From Alphaproteobacteria bacterium (GTDB lineage: Bacteria > Pseudomonadota > Alphaproteobacteria > ATCC43930 > CGMCC-115725): 10,276 bases of DNA. The number at the start of each line of letters is the position of its first letter. Positions within the stretch are counted from its first letter, which is position 1. Shown here piece by piece: positions 1-6,323 of the stretch. Made by a program: the position numbers and the translations under genes. Location of the stretch: positions 1 through 10,276 of the forward strand of contig VAZT01000287.1 of NCBI GenBank assembly GCA_005884825.1, written 5' to 3'. The notes under the pieces are model-generated. The model saw nothing but the letters and a program-made list of their open reading frames with translations. It ran no database searches and was not told where the DNA came from.

Positions 1-244
1 TACCGAGAAACGGAAACCACTGTTCTCCGAACGCCATGTTGTAGTCGAATAGGACCCACACGACCAAGACGGAGGCGAAGGCGTAAAAGCACATGAAGGC
101 AGAATTGATAGCCCATTTCTGCTTGACATACCCGGCGTAGAGGACCGCCAGGCCGGGAATGCTTTGCAGGCCCACGAAGGTGGCAGCGGCCAACTGCCAT
201 GCATTGTTTCCAGAATCGAGCCACTTGGGTGATGGTACAAGCAT
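1..244 (-). CDS. amt: Ammonium transporter (Amt family), N-terminal part, cut by window edge
   Basis: Reading the minus strand from the ATG at 244-242 gives 81 codons with no stop before the window edge. The protein starts MLVPSPKWLDSGNNAWQLAA, and residues 26-39 carry the Amt pattern LQSIPGLAVLYAGY, followed by a stretch ending in a second hydrophobic segment (about residues 49-66). This is the first membrane helix region of Amt/MEP/Rh channels, which carry ammonium across the inner membrane. The N-terminus lacks the cleaved signal peptide seen in Escherichia coli AmtB and matches the shorter Amt type. An AGGGGA ribosome site lies at 251-256, 6 bases before the ATG. The gene sits behind a sigma-54/NtrC-like promoter, which fits nitrogen-limitation control. 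No glnK lies between promoter and gene. The family call is firm; the exact Amt subtype is not, because most of the gene is missing. Confidence 0.9.
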   Translation of the reverse strand, partial: MLVPSPKWLDSGNNAWQLAAATFVGLQSIPGLAVLYAGYVKQKWAINSAFMCFYAFASVLVVWVLFDYNMAFGEQWFPFLG

Positions 245-335
245 TGTTTGTCCCCTATTTTCTGTCGTGAGAAGCGCACAACCAACGGTGCTAAAACGTA
301 GAGGTTGAATAAACATACGAGTTAACGAGGTCAAG

Positions 336-350
336 GCAAGAGGCATGCCA
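336..350 (-). promoter_or_regulatory. Sigma-54 (RpoN) -24/-12 promoter for amt
   Basis: On the minus strand the sequence reads TGGCAT, five bases (GCCTC), then TTGC. The invariant GG (-24) and GC (-12) are separated by exactly 10 bases, as the sigma-54 consensus TGGCAY-N5-TTGC requires. Transcription would start near 324-325, giving a leader of about 80 bases before the amt ATG at 244. Sigma-54 promoters need an upstream activator, and the NtrC-like palindrome at 425-441 lies at a standard distance. The motif match and geometry are seen directly; activity is inferred. Confidence 0.72.
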
Positions 351-363
351 GGCACGCAACACT

Positions 364-391
364 CGAATTGCCCTAGAAACCGGACAATTCG
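364..391. repeat. 7-bp inverted repeat between NtrC-like site and sigma-54 promoter
   Basis: CGAATTG (364-370) and CAATTCG (385-391) form a perfect inverted repeat with a 14-base spacer. The half-sites are 21 bp apart centre to centre, two helical turns. That spacing is compatible with a dimeric regulator, but the repeat may be chance. It does not match a consensus I can name. Confidence 0.35.
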
Positions 392-424
392 GGGGGAACA
401 CCTGAGGGGCGAAAAGCAAGATGC

Positions 425-441
425 TGCACAAAAAATGTGCA
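425..441. promoter_or_regulatory. NtrC-like enhancer site
   Basis: TGCACAAAAAATGTGCA is a perfect palindrome with the arms and 7-base spacing of the NtrC consensus (TGCAC-N7-GTGCA). Its centre is about 108 bp upstream of the start predicted from the sigma-54 element at 336-350, a usual distance for NtrC enhancers. It lies 125 bases upstream of the rightward gene at 566, so it could also affect that side. NtrC is the response regulator of nitrogen limitation and activates amt genes in many Proteobacteria. The palindrome is seen; binding is inferred. Confidence 0.68.
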
Positions 442-565
442 AAAACCATTCGGAGGTCTGTAGGTGATCCGTTGGGCCGATCTATGTGTGATCCCGAGGC
501 ACGGGTTGCTTTGCAGGGGACCCGGATTTGCGTATGGATCGGTGCATGGCGATATAGACGCAACC

Positions 566-901
566 ATGTTCCGCGACCGGGTTCTAGCGGCAGGGATAGC
601 TGGCCTCGCAGCTGGTCTGGCTGTTCTTGCGATCAACGGTGACGCGCAGGAGCGTGAGAGCGCGCTCACCTGTACCAATCCTGTGAGCGGCACGTCCTGG
701 CAGATTATGATCGATTACGGTAAAGCCACCGTCGATTCCAATCCGGCCGATATCAAACAGGCCGAGATTACCTGGTTCGATCCCAAGGACGGCGGCAACT
801 ACAAGCTCGACCGCAAATCCGGCGATCTTACGGTAAGTGTTGCGTCGAGCACGGGGGGCTATTTTCGACATTGTCGTTGCAGTCCGGAGAAATCGCGGTG
901 A
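566..901 (+). CDS. Small secreted protein of unknown function
   Basis: This 111-residue protein begins with a signal-peptide-like segment: a short charged start (MFRDR), a hydrophobic run at about residues 6-23, and a likely cleavage after GDA near residue 27. The mature part has the pattern TCTNPVSGTSWQI, then DPKDGGNYKLDRKSGDLTV and a closing SSTGGYF. I recognise this as a conserved small exported protein found in several Proteobacteria, without a known function. Three cysteines remain in the mature part (the TCTN cysteine and the closing CRC), so a disulphide is possible. I chose the ATG at 566 because it opens directly into the hydrophobic segment; a start at 464 would add a non-hydrophobic 34-residue extension. 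No good ribosome site is visible at either start. It lies 87 bases upstream of the kinase gene and may share its transcript. Confidence 0.7.
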   Translation: MFRDRVLAAGIAGLAAGLAVLAINGDAQERESALTCTNPVSGTSWQIMIDYGKATVDSNPADIKQAEITWFDPKDGGNYKLDRKSGDLTVSVASSTGGYFRHCRCSPEKSR

Positions 902-988
902 CGGCGGGAAGCCGCGGCCGCGTAGTCGCGCTCGCGTCGGCACCTCGTCGCGATTCCGGGCATTGGCAAACCCGATGGAAACGGTGCG

Positions 989-2695
989 ATGGCGACGATT
1001 GAGACCGGGATGCGGGCGAGCGTCGGATTCGCCTCGAAGACCGGGCCGCGCAAGGACAACGAAGATTTCGCCGGCGCCCTGTTGGGCGCGGAGTTGCCCG
1101 AGCCTCGCCAGGAGCTGATCGCCGCGATCGCCGACGGCATCGGCGGCGCGAAGGGCGGCCGCATTGCGGCCGAGACTGCGGTGCGCGGCTTCCTGGACGG
1201 ATTCTGCGATCTGCCCGAGACCATGGAGGTGCAACGCGCGGGCTCCAAAATCATCAACGCGCTCAACGGCTGGATCAATACCATGGGCCGCCAGGACCCC
1301 AAGCTCACCGGAATGGGTTGCACGTTGACAGCGCTGGTGCTGCGCGGCCGCACCGCCCACTTGCTTCATGTCGGGGATACGCGCGCCTACCGGTTGAGTG
1401 GCGAGCGCATGAATTGCCTCACCACCGACCATGTGCGCCAGGACGGCACTGGCCGCTCGAACACCCTCAACCGCGCGTTGGGAGTGGAGACGGAAGTGCG
1501 TCTCGACTATGCAACTCAACCGGTCGCGTTGCACGACCGTTTCCTGTTGTGCAGCGACGGCGTGCACGGATTTCTGCCGGATGAGACCATCGCCGACATC
1601 TTGCGCGAGCGCTCCGCTCCCGAGGATACCGCCGGTGCGCTGGTGGCGACCGCACTCAGATCGGGCAGCACCGACAACTGCACCGCTCTGGTTCTGGATG
1701 TAGTCGCGCTGCCGGCCACGGGATCGGCCGACATCACCGCCGCTATCCTGCAATTGCCGATAATTCCCGTGCCGGTTCGCGGCGAAACGATCGATGGATT
1801 TGTCCTGACGGCGCTGATCTCCGATGGCCGCTATACGCGGCTGTTCGGCGCGCAGGACGACATCGAGGGCGGCATCGTTGCCTTGAAGTTCCCCAAGCCG
1901 GAAATCGCCAGTTTCGACGCCTACCGTGCGGCATTCGTCCGCGAGGCTTGGGTCGGCGCTCGGGTGCACAATCCCTGGGTCGGCCGCGTCATCGAACTGC
2001 CGCCGGGACGCCAGACTTGCCTTTACACAGTGATGCCGCTCTATCAGGGCGAGCTTCTGGAAACACGGCTTTCGCGCAGTCCGGCGCTGGGATTGGAAGA
2101 AGGGCGGAATATCGCGGTGAAGCTGGCCCGCGCGGGAGCGGCGCTGCATCGCGCCGGCGTCATCCATCGCGACATCAAGCCGGACAACGTAATCCTCGAA
2201 GCCGGAGGATCGCTGAAGCTGATCGACCTAGGCGTCGTTCGAGTGCCTGGCCTGGAGGAATTTTCGCCCGAAAACATTCCCGGCACCCATGCTTATATGG
2301 CGCCCGAAATGTTCGAGGGTGAAGCTGGCAACGAGGCCACAGACATCTATGCGCTCGGCGTCACGATGTTTCGCGCCTTCACGGGGCGATACCCCTACGG
2401 CAATCTCGACGCCACCAGTCCGCCCCGCCGAGACCGGCCGAGGGACTTTTCCGCGCTTCGGCCCGATCTTCCCGCCTGGGTCCAGGCGACTCTTTCGCGC
2501 GCGATCGCGGTCGATCCTGCGAAGCGCTATCACGACATGACCGAGTTCGCGTTCGAGATGGAGGCCGGACCGTCGCGCGCCCCGACCGCAATTCGCAGGC
2601 CGCGCACGCTCTACGAGCGCGCCCCGCTCCAAGTCTGGCAGGGGGTGGCCGCTCTGTTGGCGCTCGCGCTCCTGGTTTCGTTGCTGGCGCGCTAA
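989..2695 (+). CDS. PP2C phosphatase / Ser-Thr protein kinase fusion, membrane-anchored
   Basis: This 568-residue protein joins a PP2C phosphatase (about 8-240) to a eukaryotic-type Ser/Thr kinase (about 268-525) and ends in one membrane helix (about 549-567), so both enzyme domains should face the cytoplasm. PP2C metal-binding motifs are complete: RKDNED (21-26), ADGIGG (48-53), HVGDTRAYR (127-135), SDGVHG (189-194) and DNC (229-231). The kinase has lysine 300 in IVALK, glutamate 319, the catalytic loop HRDIKPDN (393-400), DLG in place of DFG (413-415), PGTHAYMAPE (431-440) and a late arginine 513. The glycine-rich loop is poor (SDGRYTRLF), which I recall as usual for this fusion family. Similar fusions, such as Pseudomonas aeruginosa PA1782, sit in nitrate-assimilation clusters, and the amt gene nearby fits a nitrogen role. 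The ATG at 989 is the first in frame; only a weak GGA precedes it. Confidence 0.92.
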   Translation: MATIETGMRASVGFASKTGPRKDNEDFAGALLGAELPEPRQELIAAIADGIGGAKGGRIAAETAVRGFLDGFCDLPETMEVQRAGSKIINALNGWINTMGRQDPKLTGMGCTLTALVLRGRTAHLLHVGDTRAYRLSGERMNCLTTDHVRQDGTGRSNTLNRALGVETEVRLDYATQPVALHDRFLLCSDGVHGFLPDETIADILRERSAPEDTAGALVATALRSGSTDNCTALVLDVVALPATGSADITAAILQLPIIPVPVRGETIDGFVLTALISDGRYTRLFGAQDDIEGGIVALKFPKPEIASFDAYRAAFVREAWVGARVHNPWVGRVIELPPGRQTCLYTVMPLYQGELLETRLSRSPALGLEEGRNIAVKLARAGAALHRAGVIHRDIKPDNVILEAGGSLKLIDLGVVRVPGLEEFSPENIPGTHAYMAPEMFEGEAGNEATDIYALGVTMFRAFTGRYPYGNLDATSPPRRDRPRDFSALRPDLPAWVQATLSRAIAVDPAKRYHDMTEFAFEMEAGPSRAPTAIRRPRTLYERAPLQVWQGVAALLALALLVSLLAR

Positions 2696-2705
2696 ACCTT
2701 AGCGC
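2689..2705 (+). terminator. Possible terminator stem over the kinase stop codon
   Basis: GCGCTAA and TTAGCGC form a perfect 7-bp stem with a 3-base loop (ACC), and the left arm contains the TAA stop codon (2693-2695). No T-run follows, so this is not a clear intrinsic terminator. The IS begins 15 bases downstream and may have displaced the original downstream sequence. The stem could instead only protect the mRNA 3' end. Confidence 0.35.
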
Positions 2706-2720
2706 CTCCGCGCCCATAGT

Positions 2721-2749
2721 CTTACCTGATTACGAACTATCCTCAGCCA
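2721..2749 (+). repeat. Left terminal inverted repeat of the IS
   Basis: It begins CTTACCTGATTACG and ends ATCCTCAGCCA, and pairs with the right end at 3729-3757. The only mismatches to the right repeat are at 2735, 2737 and 2738. Confidence 0.85.
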
Positions 2750-2800
2750 GCAAATTGGAGTACAAAACACGAACATGTGGCTGTTCTGCGGGGCTGAGCG

Positions 2801-3748
2801 ATGGCGCGCAACAAGGTCCAATTCCAGAAGGGCCTCAGTGAGGCTCGGTTTGCCATTCTTTATGGGACCGAGGAACAGTGTCGCGAGCAGGTGTTCGGCT
2901 GGCGCTGGCCCTCCGGCTTCGTTTGCCCGGTCTGCGGCGGGAAGCGTCACAGCGTGGTCAAAACCCGCGCGCTTTACCAGTGTGCCTCCTGTCGACGGCA
3001 GACATCGTTGATCGCTGGGACGATTTTCGCCTCGACCAAAGTGCCGCTGTGCACCTGGTTTCGCGCCATGTACCACCTGACCCAGAGCAAGGGAGGCATT
3101 TCCAGCATCGAGTTGGGCCGCCGGCTTGGTGTTACCCAGACCACAGCCTGGAAGATCAAGCACAAACTCATGCAGGTGATGATGGAGCGGGATGCCACAA
3201 AGCGCCTGACGGGACGGATCGAGGTGGATGACGCCTATCTCGGCGGCGAGCGCAACGGCGGCAAGCGGGGCCGCGGTTCGCCCGGCAAGACGCCGATTGT
3301 GGCGGCGGTCGAAACCACACCAGAGGGTAAGCCAAGCCGCTTGAAGTTGCGCCGCGTCAAGGGTTTCCGCCGGGCCGAAATCGCCACCTTGGCGAAGCGC
3401 AATTTCGATCCCGCCAGCACCATCGTCAGTGACGGTCTGCGCTGTTTCGCCGGCGTCGGCAACGCCGGATGCGTCCATCAGCCCATCATCACCGGAGCCG
3501 GTCGCAAGGCTGCCCTGGCACCCGCCTTCAAGTGGGTCAACACCACCCTGGGGAACATCAAGAGTGCCATCACCGGCACCTACCGTGCCATCCGTAACAA
3601 GCATGTGCCGCGCTATCTCGCCGAATTCGAATACCGCTTCAACCGGCGATACGATCTCGCCGCCATGATGCCGCGGCTCGGCTACGTCGCCGTCCGAACT
3701 CCGCCGATGCCATACCGCCTCCTCAAATTGGCTGAGGATCATGCGTAA
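2801..3748 (+). CDS. IS1595-family transposase
   Basis: This intact 315-residue transposase has an N-terminal zinc ribbon with paired cysteines (CPVC at 42-45 and CASC at 61-64), a helix-turn-helix-like segment (about 100-120, ISSIELGRRLGVTQTTAWKI), and an ISXO2-like RNase H-fold catalytic domain. Expected catalytic positions are the aspartate in EVDDAYLGG (141-149), D211 in VSDGL, and the N/K pair in VNTTLGNIK (246-254), which fits the DDNK-type groups of the family. The stop codon TAA (3746-3748) lies inside the right terminal repeat. The start at 2801 gives a normal-length N-terminus; only a weak ribosome site is seen. There are no frameshifts or internal stops, so the element could still be active. 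Confidence 0.93.
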   Translation: MARNKVQFQKGLSEARFAILYGTEEQCREQVFGWRWPSGFVCPVCGGKRHSVVKTRALYQCASCRRQTSLIAGTIFASTKVPLCTWFRAMYHLTQSKGGISSIELGRRLGVTQTTAWKIKHKLMQVMMERDATKRLTGRIEVDDAYLGGERNGGKRGRGSPGKTPIVAAVETTPEGKPSRLKLRRVKGFRRAEIATLAKRNFDPASTIVSDGLRCFAGVGNAGCVHQPIITGAGRKAALAPAFKWVNTTLGNIKSAITGTYRAIRNKHVPRYLAEFEYRFNRRYDLAAMMPRLGYVAVRTPPMPYRLLKLAEDHA

Positions 3749-3757
3749 TCAGGTAAG
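3729..3757 (-). repeat. Right terminal inverted repeat of the IS
   Basis: Read on the minus strand it begins CTTACCTGATTACG and ends ATCCTCAGCCA, mirroring the left end. It contains the transposase stop codon and, in another frame, the ATG (3741) that opens the next reading frame. Confidence 0.85.
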
Positions 3758-4019
3758 CTTTTATTACCTGGGTCCGATAATTGTGTTTACCTCTCTTTGT
3801 CTGGTATTCGCCAGCATGGATAACAGCTGGATTGCGTATCTGGCTACAGTGACAAGCTTTATCATATTGGGTGTTTGCTTCAGTGTCTCACGGGCCTGGA
3901 CACCACTGGAGGAGCTGCTGTCTTCTTTCAACGATCGGGTTCAATCCGAGACCCGGCGCGCGCGGATGATCGAACGGATGCGCGAGAGCGAGCCGCTCCG
4001 CAAAGGAGACCCCGAGTGA
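3741..4019 (+). CDS. Small two-helix membrane protein, start codon supplied by the IS end
   Basis: The frame encodes 92 residues with two hydrophobic segments (about 10-25 and 28-50) and a charged C-terminal tail rich in Arg and Glu (about 64-92), which is probably cytoplasmic. I do not recognise the family. The only upstream ATG lies inside the right terminal repeat of the IS and overlaps the transposase stop by 8 bases; a GAGGA precedes it at 3734-3738 with very short spacing. The first helix begins almost at the IS junction, so the original N-terminus was probably replaced. An internal ATG at 3816 would remove the first helix. The DNA just after the IS is visibly poorer in G+C than the genes around it. 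The strong ribosome site for the next gene sits inside its last codons, which supports it as a real gene. Confidence 0.6.
   Translation: MRNQVSFYYLGPIIVFTSLCLVFASMDNSWIAYLATVTSFIILGVCFSVSRAWTPLEELLSSFNDRVQSETRRARMIERMRESEPLRKGDPE
4002..4008 (+). promoter_or_regulatory. Strong ribosome binding site that fixes the GTG start at 4016
   Basis: AAAGGAG ends 7 bases before the GTG at 4016. It lies within the last codons of the upstream gene, the best ribosome site in this part of the window, and points to translational coupling. Confidence 0.75.
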
Positions 4020-4288
4020 GATTGAACACGGCTGAGACGTCGACGGATATGGGTTTTCGCGTTGTGACCGGGTGCGTAGGTGGTGCGATCGCGGGCGTTC
4101 TGGCGATTCTGCTCTTGGCGCCGCAAATTAGATCGCTAAAAGCCCCGTCAGTTGATGCCGGCTTATGCCAATCGTTATGGGAGCGATTCGAGAAGGCGGC
4201 TGATCTCATCGAGCTGGAGCGCGATAAGTTCCTGCTCGATCGCGTGCACTGCGAGGTTAGGGACATCGTTGCACACGCGCACTTTTAA
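4016..4288 (+). CDS. Small single-helix membrane protein of unknown function
   Basis: From the GTG at 4016 the gene encodes 90 residues: a short polar start, one membrane helix (about 14-35) and a soluble tail that is mostly charged and helical in character (about 48-88) with two cysteines (51 and 79). The start overlaps the previous stop codon by four bases (GTGA) behind an AAAGGAG site, so the two genes are almost surely co-translated. The N-terminal helix with no obvious cleavage motif suggests a membrane-anchored protein with the tail in the periplasm. I do not recognise a family. It ends 42 bases before the convergent kinase gene. Confidence 0.65.
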   Translation: MRLNTAETSTDMGFRVVTGCVGGAIAGVLAILLLAPQIRSLKAPSVDAGLCQSLWERFEKAADLIELERDKFLLDRVHCEVRDIVAHAHF

Positions 4289-4330
4289 CCCTGACACAGC
4301 TGTTCCCGAGTTGAGCACTTACCGTCGAAG

Positions 4331-5881
4331 TCATCCCGCGACCGACTGGTCGGCGAGGACGCGCCGCGCAATGGCAAGGCAATCCTCCAACTGCCCGCCG
4401 GCCTCAATGCGGACCCAAGCGATTTTCCCTGGGTCATGGCGCAGCTGTTGGGCCAGAACTTCGGGAGAGGCGTCAGAGGCGTCGCCTACGCGGTTGCGAA
4501 TGCGGTCCGCCATCACCTCCGGCTGCCCTTCAAGCCACAACCCCGCAAGTGGGACGGCGGCGGCACGTGCCACCTCGGCGAAGGAGCAGCGTTCCTTCGC
4601 CCGCAACGCCACCGCATCGATAATGACCGTGTACCCGGCGGCGAGCCCCGTTGCCGCCTTTTGGCATAGAGCGTCGTAGACCTTGCGCGTGATTTCGGGG
4701 TCATACGCGCTGGCTGACAGCCGATCCTCCGGCTCAACCCCTAACAGAAGTTTGCGTATCACGTCGCTGCGCAGCACCCGCGCGCCCGGTCTTAAACCAA
4801 GTTCGGGCGCCAGTGCCGCAGCCAATGTCGACTTCCCGGTGCCGCTGACCCCGCCGATCGCAATGAGCTTGCAAGATTGCGACCGGAACAACAGATGCGC
4901 GAGGTCGAGGTATCGCCGAGCGTCAGCGGCCAATTCCTCGCTCGCCCTGGAATCGGGGGCGCGCTCTACTGCGTTGGCGACGGCTTGCGCACGAATTCCG
5001 GCACGTATTGAGAGGAACAGCGGCATCGCAGCCAGTCCGTCATCCTCCGCTGTCCGATCGAGGTACCGATTCAAGATGCGGTTGGCATGATGCGAGAGCC
5101 CGCGATGCTCCAGATCCATCAGCAGAAATGCCAGATCGTAGAGCACGTCGACGCTGGCGAGCGTGTCATCGAATTCGAGGCAATCGAAGAGGGTCGGCTC
5201 ACCTTGGAACAAGCAGATGTTCCGCAGGTGAAGATCACCGTGGCAATGGCGCACCTTGCCGGTTCCGCGACGGCAGTCGAGGAGCGGTGACACCATGGTC
5301 AGCCTATTGCGCCACTTCTCGCGAATTCCCTCGACGCATTCCCGCGTGAACCCGGCCCACTGAACCGCTGCCAGGGAGTGGTATTGGATCTCAGCGACTC
5401 TGGCCATTTCGGCCGCTCCACCGCGATCGAACCGCTGCTCCGCTCCAGCGTGGAAGGCGGTGATGCGGTCGGCGAGCCGATCCATTACGTGCCGATCGAG
5501 GCGACCCGTCTCGGCAAGCGCATGGAACAGCAGGTCCTGATCGAACCGCCGCATCACGACGACCCAATCGAGAGCCTCGCCGTTCGGCGCAAAGCTGACG
5601 GCGCCTCCGGGGCGGCGGAAGAGGCCGCGAACCTCCTCGTAAAGCGTTGGCGCGGTGCGCCGGTTCAATACCAATTCGGCTTCGCAGGCGCGCCTTCGCA
5701 GATCCGCGGTCGAAAAGTCGAGATAGGGATACGTTACTGCCCGCTTCAGCTTGAAGACGCGATCGCCTGCGATAAAGACCAATGAAGCGTGGGTTTCGAT
5801 AACCTCGACGCGATCCACGCCCGGGCCGTAGGACGACGGATCCCTCAGAAAGGCGATGACTTCTCGCTGATCTTCGCTCAA
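4331..5881 (-). CDS. Bifunctional APH-like phosphotransferase / P-loop ATP-binding protein
   Basis: This 516-residue protein combines an aminoglycoside-phosphotransferase-like kinase fold (about 25-330) with an AAA-type P-loop kinase domain (about 337-510). The first half shows the phosphotransferase loop CHGDLHLRN (213-221) and a metal-binding segment LFDCLEFDD (231-239). The second has Walker A GGVSGTGKST (343-352) and a following LRSDVIRK pattern (370-377) like that of small-molecule kinases. Proteins of this arrangement are widespread and often labelled as phosphotransferases, but their substrate is unknown and antibiotic resistance should not be assumed. The start is TTG at 5881: the family normally begins with a few residues before VIAFLxDPxxYG, and no ATG fits. 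It follows the TerB gene by 8 bases with no clear ribosome site, suggesting coupled translation. Confidence 0.88.
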   Translation of the reverse strand: MSEDQREVIAFLRDPSSYGPGVDRVEVIETHASLVFIAGDRVFKLKRAVTYPYLDFSTADLRRRACEAELVLNRRTAPTLYEEVRGLFRRPGGAVSFAPNGEALDWVVVMRRFDQDLLFHALAETGRLDRHVMDRLADRITAFHAGAEQRFDRGGAAEMARVAEIQYHSLAAVQWAGFTRECVEGIREKWRNRLTMVSPLLDCRRGTGKVRHCHGDLHLRNICLFQGEPTLFDCLEFDDTLASVDVLYDLAFLLMDLEHRGLSHHANRILNRYLDRTAEDDGLAAMPLFLSIRAGIRAQAVANAVERAPDSRASEELAADARRYLDLAHLLFRSQSCKLIAIGGVSGTGKSTLAAALAPELGLRPGARVLRSDVIRKLLLGVEPEDRLSASAYDPEITRKVYDALCQKAATGLAAGYTVIIDAVALRAKERCSFAEVARAAAVPLAGLWLEGQPEVMADRIRNRVGDASDASPEVLAQQLRHDPGKIAWVRIEAGGQLEDCLAIARRVLADQSVAG

Positions 5882-5889
5882 GAGCGGAT

Positions 5890-6294
5890 TTACAGCGTCT
5901 GAAAGCGCGCTCGGGAACTCCGTTCGATAGCGGCCGCGATCAACCGGTCGATATTCAGGCGGTCGCGGATCAGCTCGATGATCCGCAGTTCCTCCTGGGA
6001 CGCCTCGCCGTCGGCGGCGACGAGATCGCAGGCGATGGCATAGGCAGTTTCCCGCAACTTTCCCGGCAGAGCGGCCTTGATTGCCTTCAACGTCTCATCG
6101 AGCCCGTGCTCGCGGCCCATCAGCTCGGTGCAGTCATTCAGCGCCCGAGACAGGTCGCGCCGATCGAAATCGCGGAAGACCGGGAAATCCTTGACGATGT
6201 CGTCGATGATCCGTAGCTCCGCATCGGGCAGATCGCTGTCGGCCGCCGACACGATGACCATCGTGTAGATCAGCGCGCGGTGGTGGTCGAGCAT
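5890..6294 (-). CDS. TerB-family (tellurite-resistance-like) protein
   Basis: The 134-residue protein is all helical in character and carries two repeats of the TerB acidic pattern: SAADSDLPDAELRIIDDI (16-33) and LVAADGEASQEELRIIELI (91-109). TerB domains bind metal ions and occur in stress proteins well beyond true tellurite-resistance operons; no terC or terD is nearby, so a role in tellurite resistance is not supported here. No signal peptide or membrane helix is seen, so it is probably cytoplasmic. An AGGAG ribosome site (6300-6304) precedes the ATG by 5 bases. It lies 54 bases after the helicase and 8 bases before the APH-like kinase gene, and probably forms an operon with the latter. 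Confidence 0.87.
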   Translation of the reverse strand: MLDHHRALIYTMVIVSAADSDLPDAELRIIDDIVKDFPVFRDFDRRDLSRALNDCTELMGREHGLDETLKAIKAALPGKLRETAYAIACDLVAADGEASQEELRIIELIRDRLNIDRLIAAAIERSSRARFQTL

Positions 6295-6299
6295 GCGGA

Positions 6300-6304
6300 C
6301 TCCT
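6300..6304 (-). promoter_or_regulatory. Ribosome binding site of the TerB-family gene
   Basis: AGGAG on the minus strand, 5 bases before the ATG at 6294, fixes the start. Confidence 0.75.
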
Positions 6305-6323
6305 GTTACGGTTCGGCCTTCCC

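Larger units (their letters stand above)
245..565. other. Intergenic control region between divergent amt and small secreted protein gene
   Basis: This 321-base stretch separates divergently transcribed genes and shows no convincing coding sequence on either strand. It holds, from left to right, the amt leader with its ribosome site, a sigma-54 type promoter pointing left (336-350), a 7-bp dyad (364-391) and a 17-bp NtrC-like palindrome (425-441). The rightward promoter for the gene starting at 566 was not recognised, and no strong ribosome site precedes that start. Confidence 0.6.
2721..3757 (+). mobile_element. IS1595-family insertion sequence, about 1.04 kb
   Basis: The element is bounded by 29-base terminal inverted repeats that match at 26 positions and enclose one intact transposase gene (2801-3748). 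The transposase type and overall length fit the IS1595 family. Family members usually make 8-bp target duplications, but none is visible beside the ends I defined: the left flank reads CCCATAGT and the right flank CTTTTATT, and shifting the ends by a few bases does not help. It lies 25 bases after the kinase stop codon and runs into the start of the small membrane-protein gene. The exact outer ends are uncertain by a few bases. Confidence 0.88.

Noticed and set aside
276..291. A second NtrC-like site (GCAC and GTGC) in the amt leader
   Set aside because: The spacing is 8 bases instead of the required match to the TGCAC-N7-GTGCA geometry, and it lies downstream of the promoter.
486..516. A rightward sigma-54 promoter (GGCAC then TTGC) for the gene at 566
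   Set aside because: The distance between the GG and GC elements is wrong (8 bases to the nearest GC), and sigma-54 does not tolerate that change.
584..2167. A 527-codon open frame on the minus strand opposite the PP2C-kinase gene
   Set aside because: It lacks any recognisable domain and covers the second and third codon positions of a gene with full catalytic motifs; long antisense frames are common in GC-rich DNA.
2699..3742. A 347-codon minus-strand frame across the IS
   Set aside because: It is antisense to the intact transposase, has no domain, and begins inside the terminal repeat.
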